NCBI GenBank assembly: GCA_021401465.1 | Contig: JADDMT010000023.1 | Coordinates: forward strand, 1 to 64,000 | DNA from: Teratosphaeria epicoccoides | Lineage: Eukaryota > Ascomycota > Dothideomycetes > Mycosphaerellales > Teratosphaeriaceae | DNA: 64,000 nucleotides | Reading direction: 5' to 3' | Shown: positions 1 to 11,607 of the stretch, one piece after another | How positions within the stretch are numbered: the stretch's first letter is position 1 | How the letters are laid out: every line of letters begins with the position of its first letter | Program-made: the position numbers and the translations under genes | Notes under the pieces: model-generated | Databases searched by the model: none | Told to the model about the DNA's origin: nothing | What the model saw: the letters and a program-made list of their open reading frames with translations, nothing else

Positions 1-477
1 GAAGCAAATTCTCTGACAAGAATATTACTTCCCTAGGATAGGCAAGGCAATTAAGGACTACGTCTGTCGATATATAACTTGCTGTAAAGGGCGAGGCCCT
101 AAGTCTTAGCATAGGCTAGGGCCTATGCGCGATGCGACCCCTGACGAGGCTGGCTATAAAAGACTAGACAACTAGCAGATAGTCCCTCTCTCCCTATCGT
201 ACTTGTTAAACACTACATGAACCCCTGTGTATACGCCGTTTACCTGTGACACCTATAGTACTCGTGACTTATGACACCTATAACACTAGAGCTATCTTGC
301 TAAGGTAAATAGATTCGAGCTACTAAGTAATTTAAGGTGTAGTAGCAACTTGCTCTCATAGTGTCAGTTAACTGTTGTCGCTAGAAGTTAAACTAATAGC
401 TAAAGAACTACTTGACATAGGCGTATGTTAAGCGCTTAACAAGTCCCCTAATACTTCCTTAGAAGTAGTGCTTAAAA
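1..477. repeat. Scrambled retrotransposon fragments
   Basis: Bases 1-120 match 16627-16720 closely on the plus strand. That stretch is the zinc-finger start of a gypsy integrase, reading KQIL, then EYYFPRIGKAI. On the minus strand, 290-477 matches the leader just downstream of the 5' LTR of E2 (12521-12720). Near 240-290 there is a second, partial copy of the first 30 bases of the E2-family LTR. These pieces lie in opposite orientations, so this is a rearranged mosaic. There is no open gene. Confidence 0.7.
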
Positions 478-895
478 TGTTATAAGGGTAGGTGCTAATA
501 GCAGGAAGGGGATCAAGTGTTAGACTTATAGAGCTGTAAAGAATATCGATAATAGTAATTAACCTTGTAACTAACTCTCCTCTAAGCAAGAAAGGATTAA
601 ATTAAGAATTAAGCACGAAGCTCCTAACTGCCTATCCTAAAGTTATCCCTATATACTAGAGAGATAGGGCAGCTCTATAGGATCTATTAACAGACCTAAC
701 AGATCTATGTCTATAGATCTGTAGGCTAACCCTACAGATCCTAGGGTCTGTTCTTACGTGACAGATCCTTCCTCCTACGTAGGCCTATAGATCTGTCCTC
801 ACGTGACAGATCCTTTCTTCTACTCCTGTGGTATGACTTAGGCCCTAGTGCTCTAACTTATCCTATAGTGCTCGTAACTCATAACATCCATGACA
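478..895 (-). repeat. LTR of the E2 gypsy family, inverted copy
   Basis: This is the reverse complement of the 442-bp LTRs at 12079-12520 and 17271-17712. It runs from TGTTATAAG at 478 to CATGACA at 895, so on the minus strand it begins TGTCATGG and ends TTATAACA. It is about 24 bp shorter than the E2 LTRs. The internal sequence on its downstream (lower-coordinate) side fits a 5' LTR of a minus-strand copy that is then broken up near 280. Confidence 0.8.
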
Positions 896-1330
896 AATAG
901 GCTTGGCTATTACGCTATCCAGGAAACCCTAATACGAGGCATTAGTAAAACCTTCTATTACGCTCTATGTCGTAGGACTAAGAGCAAGACCTGCCGAGAG
1001 ATCTAGGTCAAGAAGAAACCTAGCCTGCTAAAGAGCCTACTCTTTAGCCTTATCCTCCCTAATCTCACGCTCCTTAAGAGCGCGACTATCCTTAACCTTA
1101 TAGTTAACCGCGTCTAACTGTTTTTGAAGACGCATCTCCTTCGTATGCGCCTCTATTATCTTCTGCGAAGCCTTAGCTAGAGCTGCCTTTGCATAATTAA
1201 GATTAGCAATTAGTCTTTTCTGCTAATTACCTAACTTCTTCTATTCGACCTCTGTTACCTTTACGTTGTAACTTTGATAGTTACTAAAGTGACACTACAA
1301 ACATTTCCCTAAGGAAATGTGTACTTAACA
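896..1330 (-). pseudogene. Decayed coiled-coil coding relic, possibly transposase C-terminus
   Basis: Read on the minus strand, about 1260 to 1030 gives a Lys/Glu/Ala-rich helix with pieces such as AHTKEMRLQKQLDAVNYKVK and TAG codons where Gln or Trp would fit. It lies between two E2-family LTRs and belongs to neither. Such basic coiled coils occur at the C-terminus of fungal pogo-type DDE transposases, but no catalytic domain is visible here, so the assignment is a guess. It is clearly not functional. Confidence 0.35.
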
Positions 1331-2006
1331 AACAAGCTTTAACTCTTAACACTAAGTACAGGACTTTATGCTGTCCTAGCCCTAACGATAGATTCAATTT
1401 GCGCGGCGTTTACGTTTCTGCGTTAAAGGGGCGTCAATGTCTAGAATAACACAAGGTAGTAATGTAGAAAGAGAAGACATTACTACACAAAGGAAATAAC
1501 AAGAGAAACCCTACACTAATAAGGTAGCTTAGGGACAAGCTAGGCTAAGAGGGGGATAGTGTCATAGATGTTATAGGTTACGAGCACTATAGGATAAGTC
1601 AGAGCACTAGGGCCTAAGTTATACTACAGGAGTAGAAGGAAGGATCTGTTACGTAAGGATAGATCCTAGGATCTATAGGGTTAGTCTACAGATCTATAGG
1701 CCTACGTAGGAGGAAGGATCTGTTACGTAAGAACAGACCCTAGGATCTATAGGGTTAGCCTACAGATCTACAGACATAGGTCTGTTAGGTCTATTAACAG
1801 ATCCTACAGAGCTACCCTGTCTCTCTAGTATATAGGGATGGCTTTAGGATAGGTAGTTAGGAGCTTCATGCTTAATCTTAATTTAATCCTCTCTTGCTTA
1901 GAGGAGAGTTAGTTACAAGGTTAATTGCTATTGTCGATATTCTTTACTAGCTCTACGAGTCTAATACCTAATCCCCTTCCTGCTATTAGCACCTACCCTT
2001 ATGACA
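1331..2006 (+). mobile_element. 3' end of an E2-family gypsy element with 3' LTR (1560-2006)
   Basis: Bases 1331-1559 match 17045-17270 of the complete E2 element, including the purine-rich tract (AGAGGGGGATAG) directly before the LTR. The 447-bp LTR at 1560-2006 starts TGTCATAG and ends TTATGACA. Upstream the element is missing, and downstream (2007) it abuts the E3 reverse-transcriptase relic, so this is a truncated copy inserted into E3. The LTR carries an internal tandem duplication of roughly 75-80 bp, shared with the other copies of this LTR. Confidence 0.8.
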
Positions 2007-3438
2007 ACTTCCTTCTATGTCTTTAGCCGCTCCTAGTTACGCATAGCTTCTACCTTTTCTAGGTTAGTCCTTACGCCTTTTCTGTTAGCATAGATTATAA
2101 ACTCTAGATACTTGATCTCCTTTCTAGCAAACTTGCTCTTCCTAGGGTTAGGGTATAGGCCCCTATCCTAGAGCTTCTAGAGTACTTGCGTTACTTTGGC
2201 AAAATAGTCTTCTCTTAAACTGTCGCTATATATAATGACGTCGTCTATGTATACAGAGGCGTAGTCGTCTAATTCCTTGCCTAACAGTGTGTTAATATAT
2301 CGCTAGAAGGTTGCTAGAGCCCTAGATAAACTAAACAAACATACTAGCTATTTAAATAAGCTAAACCTTATGCGAAAGGCCGTTTTATACTTATGGCCTT
2401 TTGCTATATAGATTTAGTGAAAGGCTGACACTACTCTACTTTAGTAAGCTACTAGGCGCCTATAAGGTTCCTTAAGGTCTCTAGAATTAACAGAAGGGGT
2501 TACCTATCTTGCTTTATGATTACGTGAAGGGCGCGGTAGTTATAGTAGAACTAGAGGCCTCCCCTAGGCTTCCGGACAAAAAGTATAGGAGCTATAGCTT
2601 CTAAGTTAGTAGGCTAGATAAATCCCTTCCCTAACAGTTTGTCTAAGGACTTTCTTAGCATAAGTAGTTCCTCCCTTAGCATGCTATATAGGGGTCCCTA
2701 TAGCAGAGAGGGCTAGGTTCTATCTAGTCTCTCGCAGAGTTTAACGTAATAGTCAATATTAGGGCAGTATAGCGCTAATTTCTCTGCTTCCCTGTAGCAA
2801 AACAGCGGAGCCATGTGTTAAAGCTCTAGAGGAAGCGCCTTTTTCAAGTCATTAAGTATTAGGTATTCCTTTATTTTTAAAGCCTTTTTGACGTCTACTA
2901 TTATAGTCGCATATACCTAGGTAAAGTTCCCGCGGTCCCTGTATTCTTAGTAGCGCTGCCTTTTGTCTATCTACTATCTTACTCTCTTACGCTAATACTA
3001 ACGCTTTTCTGGCGAAGTCCTTACCTTATTATGTGCCTTCTAGGGTTTCCCTAGGATTAGGAGGAAGGCTAGGTTCTTTATTACATATGTATACATTAGT
3101 TACTAGAACCCCTTGATTTCTATCTAGAAGGCAACTACTCCTTCTATATAGAGTCTAGCATTAACGCTATTACGCCTCTCGCTACTCGTGACTCCCTGCT
3201 TATTAAGCTTAAACTAAGGCCTTTTACTAGGTCCCGTTAATTATAGCATAGTACTAGTACCCTTTATTAATAAGAGTTAATGTCCTAGTATTATTTGTAA
3301 GGACTACGTTAGTATAAATCAGGTTCCTGTCTATAGATCCCTTAATTCTCTCCTATCTCTCTACTAATGCTTCTGTTACTCCTGCTTCCTAACTCTAAGT
3401 AGGAGTTAATCTTTTCCTGTTCTTTCTTCCTAGATTCC
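2007..3438 (-). pseudogene. E3: decayed Ty3/gypsy reverse transcriptase fragment
   Basis: On the minus strand this reads as gypsy reverse transcriptase broken by TAG codons. Around 2800-2550 it has pieces like LLGKGFI and PILFVRKPRGGL. Around 2300-2240 it has the catalytic core YIDDVIIYSDSL, followed by a KSKFARKEIKYLEF-like thumb at 2150-2090. The fragment is cut at 3438 by insertion of E1, whose target duplication ATTCC is at 3434-3438, and at 2007 by the E2-family copy. It is the pol part of the same old element whose gag lies at 11613-12078 and beyond 17717. Confidence 0.8.
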
Positions 3439-3798
3439 TGATATAGATGTATATGCTATATAATATGAAAATATCTCGCAGTGTGACAGAGTAATCCGAC
3501 CTTTTAGTAGGTACAAGACAGCGCTGCTTTCTGCTTATCGCAGAGGTGGCGCTAAGGGTGCTTATAACCCCCGACGCTCCTTAATTAGGGAAAGCATGTC
3601 CGAGCCTAACCCCGTAGGGGTACCGTAGGGTCAGCGACGTGGGGGCGTCCTACGTCGACAACTGATCCTACTCGGACGACATACGAGCTAACGTATGTAC
3701 GAAGGACCCCCTTGCCATATGTGGCAGGGTCACTGCATGCCAAGGGCGGCCATTAGAACCCATGCGGTTCAAATGGTCCCCTAGTATCAACCGTATCA
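3439..3798 (-). repeat. E1 3' LTR
   Basis: 360 bp with terminal inverted ends TGATA/TATCA. Its partner is at 11248-11607. At most mismatches this copy retains G where the other has A, so it looks less mutated. Confidence 0.93.
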
Positions 3799-3820
3799 CT
3801 GCCCCTCCTCCTATGAGGAT
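3799..3820 (-). other. E1 polypurine tract
   Basis: On the minus strand the bases directly before the 3' LTR are almost all purines (AGGAGGAGGGGCAG). This is the expected primer site for plus-strand DNA synthesis, and it independently confirms the minus orientation of E1. Confidence 0.7.
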
Positions 3821-4433
3821 GTCCCTAGCCTTACTAAGTGACGCACGCGGAACATATAGGGTACGGGATGTAGCACGCTCACACCGCGCAAGGGTGAATA
3901 GGTAGATAGCCTGCGCAACATGTGTCATGCGCACACCTTAACACCTTCGCAGCGAGTGCGGGGCGGAGGCTGCTAACTCGGGCGGGTTTTAATCTGTCAC
4001 ATGTTAGGCGGCTTCGCAACACCTTCGCTTTACATGCGGATCGAGATATCAGGAAACCACGAGTACGTACTTCGGTCAATCCTTGAAATTATAGGGCGAG
4101 CATGCGCGCCGGCCTCGCCAAGTAGCTTGGCCGTCCCTATTTAGTCGTGACCGTGAAGAACGTGTCGCAGAACCTCGGGGTAGTAGGAAAGTGCGCGGAC
4201 GCTCTGCGCGCGCCGCTCGAAACGGCAGGAGCGCGCTCCTAGCGCGGGCCTTGCCACATTTCCATGCTAGTAGGCTAGCACGAGTGCAGTCGGCGCACAT
4301 GCGTGACAGCCGCGTTATCCGTTATTACATCATTCGGTCCCCTTGTAAGTTAACTAAAGGCAGGTGCTCTACGCATGTAGTTCGAGTCACTAGCTTAACG
4401 GTTGCGGTAGGCAACAGGGGGGCTGTCAGAGGG

Positions 4434-4440
4434 TATAAAA
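4434..4440 (+). promoter_or_regulatory. TATA box for the antisense gene in E1
   Basis: TATAAAA within GAGGGTATAAAAACC, on the plus strand and so opposite to gag-pol. It lies 166 bp upstream of the ATG at 4606, the expected place for a promoter driving the antisense reading frame. It has not been lost to the RIP-like decay. Confidence 0.55.
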
Positions 4441-4605
4441 ACCTCGTCGCTTCCCAAACTTTCCTGTTCTAAGATACTAACATCGACCTCCGCTCCTACT
4501 TCGCTTAGCTTGCGCCTCGCTATGTCTGCAGGTCCGTACTAGAGCTCCTTCTTCTTCAATTAATCAATCAAGATCAATCAACCTGTCTTAGCTATAATAG
4601 CTCAT

Positions 4606-6093
4606 GTGCTACAGACTAAGTTCGACGCCACTCGCTCTGCCCGCGATCGTCGCTCGTGTCGACGATGCCTCGACAACCTTAGTAGCCAAGCTGCACACAT
4701 CTCTCCTCCACGTGTTAGTAAGGCGTCCCCTACCCGCGAGGTATGCGTGACTTGTACTAACCGAAGCGTAGCCGAGATTTGCGTCAGCAGATTTGATGAG
4801 GGCGGTGTCTACCGCAATTATGTCAACTGCAATGGCAAGCATCAGAAATGCTAAGACCTCCCTGAAGAGGTGTACGGCGAGTACAACTAGCTCTGCCGTA
4901 ACATCGATGACTTCTAGAGTACGCGCGACAAGGGGATTGCTAAAGGCACTCTGACTATAAACAGGCTACAGGCTAAGTACCGCGAGGCACTCGCCTACCT
5001 GCTCGGCGCCCTCTCGTGCTTCACCGCGACTGCTAACCGTTCTCACGGTAGTGTTTGCTTCGACTCTCTGCTGACAGGCGAAAACGTTTGTCTAGGTCTG
5101 ATCGCAGACTTAGTCTAGAAGATCTTGAAGGTGCTAACTGTTAGGGTCGAGACCTTCGCCATGGTACGCATACAGTGTAGGTACCCTCCGAGTATGAAAT
5201 GCTGACTTTTCCGCTAGGCTAACGTTAGCGTCGAGAAGTATCCGACTAGCCGTTAGCGCTAGCAACTCGGGGCCCTTGCCTCTATTGACGATGACTTCGA
5301 AACGCGGATGATCCGCAAGAAGGTTATCAAGCAATTCGCCGCTCCCGCCGCTAAGGCCACGCCCTAGCGCCATACCGAGAGGCAGCCTGCCTCTGAGCTA
5401 GTCCCGAGGACTAAGCCGTAAGTTACTTACTCGAACCCTGTCGCGTGCGTACAGCTAACACATTGTAGCGCCGCCGCCTACGCCGCCTCGACGCTACTGT
5501 CTAAGAAGAAGAAGAGGGCCAGGGCCGAAATTGAGGTCAGCGACGAGGAAGCCGAGCCTTCCCCGCTTGCGACCCGCACTATGTCCGTCAAGACGCTAAG
5601 GCACAAGCCTCTAGGCCAGATCTTTGAGGATGAGGAGGATGACGACGCTCAGGATACCTTCGGTCCTAACGTGATCCCTTCGCGCCGTAGTGTCACCGTA
5701 CTAGTTACGCCTAAGGGAGACACTAAGTCCGATGATGTAGTCGACACTCGTGTTAAGAAGCGCAAGATGATCTCAAGGGCCGAGCGCGACAGCCGCAAGC
5801 GCGCTCGAGTCTCTTCGCCTTCTGATGCTAAGGATAAGGTAGTCGTCGCGACTAGGCGCGGTAAGGGTGTCGCTAGTTCTCTGGCTACTATAGGCTCTAA
5901 AGACAAGCTCCCTTGCAACCTACTAAAGAAGAAGATGCCGGCCTCTCTTCGTGGCGTTGCTACCCCCGTTACTCATGGTCGCTTTAGGGTGTTTAGTAGA
6001 CCCCGTGCAGGTAGGCAGTCCCTAGCGGACCGTAACAAGAAAGACTCTCCTGCTTCGGGTTCAGTCAGGAAGCCCCTAACTAGTAGTCGCTAA
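4606..6093 (+). pseudogene. Antisense accessory gene relic inside E1
   Basis: One reading frame of 496 codons runs on the plus strand, antisense to gag-pol, between pol and the 3' LTR. It is interrupted by about ten in-frame stops, mostly TAG or TAA where CAG, CAA or TGG would fit, so it looks like a RIP-killed gene rather than chance. The N-terminal 82 codons are cysteine-rich: CxxC at residues 18-21 and 47-50, then C59, C75 and C82, which suggests zinc binding. The C-terminal third is highly charged, with a KKKKRARAE basic stretch next to an acidic DEEAE run, and an EDEEDDD run followed by basic clusters. That suggests a nuclear, nucleic-acid-binding protein. I do not recognise the family. 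The 170 codons from 5581 are still open. A TATA box lies upstream at 4434. Confidence 0.65.
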
Positions 6094-6233
6094 GCATTAG
6101 CTACGAAGCTAATCCGAGCATGTCTCTTGTTCTTCTTAGGTTTATTCTAGGTGTGCCTTTAGGCATCAATGATGTATGAGTAGGGCGTTTGCTTCTCGTT
6201 GTCACTTCGCGCGTCATGCGCTACATACACATG

Positions 6234-9200
6234 TCAAGAATTCTGCTCTAGAACCCTTATCTTCCCACGAATCGACCTTCTTAAGCCCTGCTCACGCTTC
6301 CTCCGCTCTTCGAATTCACGAATAGCTTCCGGAGCGTTCTTGTAGTCTTCGGCCGGAACCTATTGTGTGTACTTAGGTAGGTATCCTTTCTACTTCACTA
6401 GATAGTGCGTTGCGCCCTTGCGCTACATACTGTCCTTAATACCCTCGACTTCCTACTCTTCGTTCTCTTCTGCTACTAGCATCGGGTCCGCGGGCTCTTC
6501 GCCCTCACGCTATACCTATGGTTTGAGTAGAGATACGTAGAAGACGTCGTGCACACGATACGACGATAGCAACGATAGCCGGTACGCCTGCGAGCCTATC
6601 GCGTCGCGTATCCGGAAGGGTCCGACGAACCTTGGCGTCATCTTCTTGCTTAGAAGTTTCAGCTTAAGATTCTTTGTCGACAGTAACACCTTCGTACTAA
6701 CTGCGTACTACATCGGTTTAGCATGGGCGTTATTATGTTTAATCTAGGATTCTGAGGCCTTTTTCTAGTGTTCTATTAGCACCGAATGTACCTCGCGCAT
6801 ACGCCGCGCTAATTCCGCGGCGGCCGGCACCCTCTCCTTAGAAGACTCGTCCCGAGGCGGTTCTGGGTGTATTTCTAGATCAAAGCCATAAAGAATCTGA
6901 AATGGCGACATGCGCATAGTAGCATGCACGCTATTATTAACTGCAAATTCCGCCATAGGAATTGCGTCGGCCTAGGCATCCTAGTTCTTAGCGTAGTAGC
7001 ACCGAAGGTACTGCTTAAGAGTCTAGTTCATACGTTTAGTCTGACTATTAGTCTGTAGATAGAATGCTGTACTTAGGCGGTACTTAACACGCGCTTCAAA
7101 CACAAATTCTTGCTAGTATTCACTAGTAAAGACAGAACCTCGATCCGATAGGATGCTTCGGGGGACACTAAAGCGCCATATGACTTCGTCGCAAAGTAGC
7201 CGCGCAAGCTCGCCGCTTGTGCACTTTTTCGTACATAGGATGAAGACATTCATCTTCGAGTATTAGTCGACTACTACAAGGACAGCATCAACTACATCGC
7301 CTTTCCACTTTGCTAGTAGCAAATCGGTAATGAAATCCATGGTCAAGTCTTGCCATGGTCTCTCTGGTAGTAGGAGCGCCTAAGCATCGCTGTAAGGGCG
7401 ATAGCGCCGAGATTTGCTAATCTAGCACGTCTAGCAGGATTTGACATAGTCAGAGACATCCTGTTCTAGCGTAGGCTACTAGTATTTACGCCCGAGAAGT
7501 GCGTTTGTCTTCTCTACGCCAAAATGGCCCGCGAGTTCATCGTCATGATAAATATGGAGGAGCTGCGAACGGAGTACGCGGTTAGCAGGTACGTAGAGCC
7601 TATTGTCAAAGTACCACAAATCGCCCGACTTGGTCTAGTACTTCGGACCGCCTGCAGTGTCCTAGAGGGCTACACCCTTATTAATCAACTCCGGTTCTCG
7701 CTCTTGCAACTGCTAAATAAGTCTCGAGACTTCTTTAAAGGGTTCTTTAGACATCGCATGCTTACTGCATGTAAGCCGGTTAACTACCGCACGGATCGAG
7801 CTAGACACGGTCGCCATAACTGCCGGATAGGAGGGTTCGTCACTAGCGGAGGCCGTGAGGCCCTATTAGACCCGCAGTCGACCTACAAGAGGAGCTAACG
7901 ACAGATCGCCGCCCTAAACTGCAAGCTTCGTTTGCAGCGTAAGGAGAAGCTGTCAGTCACCCTCTTCCCTAGTGTCGTAGTCCGGTCGTCGCGAAGGACT
8001 GTCGGCCGGATTTGTCTTTCCGGAACGATGCTAGATAACGAAGTCAAAGCTAGCGAGGAAGGTCGCCTACCTTGCTTGCCGACTACTTAGCTGCTTCACG
8101 CCCATGAAGCCGCGAAGGTTGTTATGGTCAGTGAGCACCTTAATAGGGTGCGCTGCGCCTTCGAGGTAGTGTTAGTACTCCTTGAAGCCGTCAACAATAG
8201 CCAAAAGCTCTTAGTCGTGAGTCTCGTAGTTAAGCTTAGCGCCCTGCATCTTCCGCGACTAGAAGGCAATCAGGTACTATTGCGCACTGCCTTCGTGCGA
8301 CTAGAGCTGCGATATAATTGCGGCTATTGCGAATTTTGAAGCATCGGTCTCTATCCGGATCTTCGTAGTAGGGTCAAAGTGCCGAAGTATAGGCGCAGTT
8401 TAAAAAGCTGCTTTAAGTTCAGAGAAGGCCTTACTCTAAGCCTCCTCCTAAGGCACTTTCCCTGGCTTTTTTCCTCGAACCGCGCCCTTTGCAAGGGCCG
8501 TGAGGGGAGCCACGATCTTCGAGTAAGATCGTATGAATCTGCGGTAGAAGTTAGTAAATCCTAGGAACACCTGCACTTCTCGGAGGGTAGTTAGCTGCGG
8601 CTACTCTGCGATTACGGACACCCTTCGGTCATCCATGATGACTCCTTTAGTAGAGACGATGTATCCGAGAAACTTAATCCTATCCGTCAGGAATGAGCAC
8701 TTCTTTAGGTTCGCGTACAGAGCGAACTTGCGGAGCTGTTCGAGCACTATACTTAGATGCCGAATATGCTCCTCCTTCGAGTCGGAATAGACTAGTATAT
8801 CGTCTAAATATACTACGTAGCAGGTGTCAACGAGGCCGGCTAGGGCCCGGTTAATATACGCTTAGAACGTCGCTAGTGCGTTAGTCAAGCCGAATGGCAT
8901 CACTGTATACTCGAAGTGTCTATACTGCGTTTAGAATGCGGTCTTCTACTTGTCGCCCTTTCGGATCGGTATCTAGTAGTAGGCGTCCTTCAAGTCGATA
9001 GACGAGAAGATGGCGGCGCGACTAAGGCGGTCAAGCGTCTCGCTAATAAGTAGTAGGGGGCAGCGGTTCTTCTAGGTCACCGCGTTAAGGCCCCTATAGT
9101 CAACGCATAGGCGGAGCGTGTTGTCCTTCTTCGGGACGAACATGACTAACGCTCTAGCCTCGCTGTCGCTTCGTCGGATCCACGCGTTCCTTTGCGCCTT

Positions 9201-11198
9201 GTAGAGGTAGTCTCGAAGTGTTTCAAGCTGCGATTCCGACATAGGGTACAGAGGTTAATGCGGAGGATTGTAACCCTCCTTAAGGTTAATCGCATGTTCC
9301 GCGTCTAGGGCCCGGGCATGGGCCGCAGCCTCTACGTCGAAAATATCGGCGTATTCCCCTAACTTAGGCGGAAGGGTAACGTCTTCCTTGACATTCTGTA
9401 TGCGGACCGCATACACGCATTAGACCTTCTTCATGTCCTTGTAGAAGCTATGTACGTCACGCATCCGCACCGTAGGAACTTCGCCTATAGAGCCGTAGAA
9501 CTAGTTGTCAGTAGCTCTATTAACAACGACTCCCTGCTTGTAGCGCCAAGGGCGGCTGAGCAGGAGCTCCTTATCAGGAACGTCTTCGGCGTAGAAGACT
9601 TCGTTAGTCTCGCGCACTTCTCCCGAGGAGTCCGCGAGTTAGAGGCGCATGTTGTACGCGCCTCGAGCCGCTACGCCTTCGCCCCGAAAAGACTTCATGG
9701 TAGGCAGCAGGGCTCCTAGGATCGGCTTCAAACCGAGCCGTACGATTACCCTCTAGGGTATCACGTTAACCTCCGCAAGGTCATCTAACATACAGTCTAC
9801 TAGCTCAAGCGAGCCATTAACTCGGACCGCGCCAGATAGGCGCCAGGCAGGCCACGAGTCTACACCATTAGTGACAGACAGCTTAGATACCCGCAGTAGC
9901 CATTCGGTTGTCTCGGGCTTGTCCTTCTTTCGCCTCCCCTCCAGGGAGGTTTCAGACACCTTGCTTACCTTCTTCCCATCACTTCGTTTAGGACAGCGAG
10001 CCGCCTAGTAGTCCCTCGCTCTACAGATGTGGCAGCTACTCGGAGGCTTCTCGCTACCGTCTTTTGGCTCGGAGGGCTTGCTCCTCCGGAATGAACTACC
10101 GCGTTAGACGTGGCCCCTAGGGCGCTTGTAATAGCGGCCCTTCGGTAGGTCCTCGGGGCTTAGACGCTTATTGTCCTTACCGCCCGATTTTCCATTTCGC
10201 TTCAAGGTGATTTCCATACGTGTCGCAAGGGACACGAGGTCTTGCCGAGTTGTCGGAAGTTCATGAAAAGTCATGATTGTGTTCCGAAGATTGTCATCGA
10301 GTTTGACGAGCAAGTGCCGCACGCGTTGCGTCTCGGTATAGGGTAGCATCTGTCCCTCGAGCGTGGCGAGATAGGTTGCGAAGCTAGAGGTTGTTTGTCC
10401 CTTCCCCTGCTTAGCCTTCTCGTACTCGACAGACATGGTAAGGGCGCGATTCCCTAGATCCTCGACCTAGTCGACACAGAACTAGCGAAAGTCCGCCCAT
10501 GTATATGTTCTGTCGTAGACCCGCATAAGGTCATACTACTCATGCTAATTGTTGCGAGGTTCCTTATCCTCTTCGAGCCACATCACACCTAAGGCGACTT
10601 GTTCGCCCTCCGTGGAATATCCGCGTAGGTTGAGCATGAAAACTGCCTTACACGCCTGCAAGAAAGTTCGAGCCTCCTTCAAGGTGTCTCCCTTGAACGG
10701 CTTTAGGTTGCGTGCGTTACGACTACCTCCTAGTTAGCCTACTATGGCCCCGAATTCAGGCACCAAGTTTGCGGGCACACGCGGGGGGTCTGCGCCTCCT
10801 AGTAAGTAGTCTTCGCGGGTCCCTAGCGTAAAATCTCGCTGGATTTCTTCGTCCGCTAGTTCGTTAGTACCGCTCATAGCGACGTCTTCGTCGTCCTCGC
10901 CATTGTCGCTACTAGGAGCGGTGCGGCTCTAGCTCTAGTTCGCAAGGCGGTTCGCGACCTAATCGACAATCATGGCTACAAGGGCCAGGTCGATAGTCAG
11001 GGTTAGCTGCGGTCCCTATGCGGGGGGTCTATTGCCTAGTCCGCCGCGTAATTGTCCTCTAGCGGAACCGTCGCTCGATGCAGTGTCGCTCGTAGCGGTT
11101 ACTTCTGCGGGCTAGTTACTCGGGCTAGCTTCGCCATCGCGGGCGCTCAGGATGGCGCTCGCTACGCGTTAGTTGCGAGTTCGTGGTACTCTAGACAT
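6234..11198 (-). pseudogene. E1 gag-pol polyprotein, single frame with stops
   Basis: From the ATG at 11198 to the TGA at 6234 is exactly 1,655 codons in one frame, as a fused gag-pol. Domains in order: gag capsid (about 10880-10100, including MSVEYEKAKQGKGQ at 10436); a zinc knuckle near 10035-9990 reading CHIC...Y...C, in which the histidine is now tyrosine (CAC to TAC); a protease region (about 9800, VDCMLDDLAEVN); reverse transcriptase with VVYLDDILVYSD (about 8820-8780); integrase (SDRGSVFTSEY near 7140, AEFAVNNSVHATMRMSPF from 6956); and a C-terminal chromodomain (about 6430-6300, YLVK then stop, NAPEAIREFEE). Stops are mainly TAG in place of Trp or Gln. No frameshift is needed. Confidence 0.9.
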
Positions 11199-11247
11199 AT
11201 CGTAGTATTCTCTGCTAGACTGCAAAGCAGGGGGGAGAAAGCAGAAC

Positions 11248-11607
11248 TGATATAGATGTATATGCTATATGATATGAAAATATCTCGCAGTGTGACAGAG
11301 TAATCCGACCTTTTAGTAGGTACAAGATAGCGCTGCTTTCTGCTTATCGCAGAGGTAGCGCTAAGGGTGCTTATAACCCCCGACGCTCCTTAATTAGGGA
11401 AAGCATGTCCGAGCCTAACCCCGTAGGGGTACCGTAGGGTCAGCGACGTAGGGGCGTCCTACGTCGACAACTGATCCTACTCAGACGACATACAAGCCAA
11501 TGTATGTACGAAGGACCCCCTTGCCATATGTAGCAGGGTCACTACATGCCAAGGGCGGCCATTAGAACCCATGCGGTTCAAATGGTCCCCTAGTATCAAC
11601 CGTATCA
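11248..11607 (-). repeat. E1 5' LTR
   Basis: 360 bp, direct repeat of 3439-3798, ends TGATA/TATCA, followed by the target duplication ATTCC at 11608-11612. It carries more A and T at the variable sites than its partner. Confidence 0.93.

Larger units (their letters stand above)
3439..11607 (-). mobile_element. E1: full-length chromodomain Ty3/gypsy retrotransposon, RIP-inactivated
   Basis: An 8,169-bp element. Two direct 360-bp LTRs (3439-3798 and 11248-11607) each begin TGATA and end TATCA, and the whole is flanked by a 5-bp duplication ATTCC (3434-3438 and 11608-11612). Gag-pol reads on the minus strand, so the LTR at 11248 is the 5' one. The LTRs differ at about ten positions, nearly all G/A or C/T transitions. 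That fits RIP-type mutation more than ordinary ageing. Between pol and the 3' LTR is about 2.4 kb that holds an antisense gene relic (4606-6093). Gag-pol is closed by in-frame stop codons, so the element is dead. Confidence 0.93.

Noticed and set aside
478..895. CRISPR-like short repeats
   Set aside because: The repeated words are internal duplications of a retrotransposon LTR, without uniform spacers, in a eukaryotic genome.
3668..4472. Several short frames across the E1 LTR and leader
   Set aside because: They lie in non-coding LTR sequence and overlap each other on both strands.
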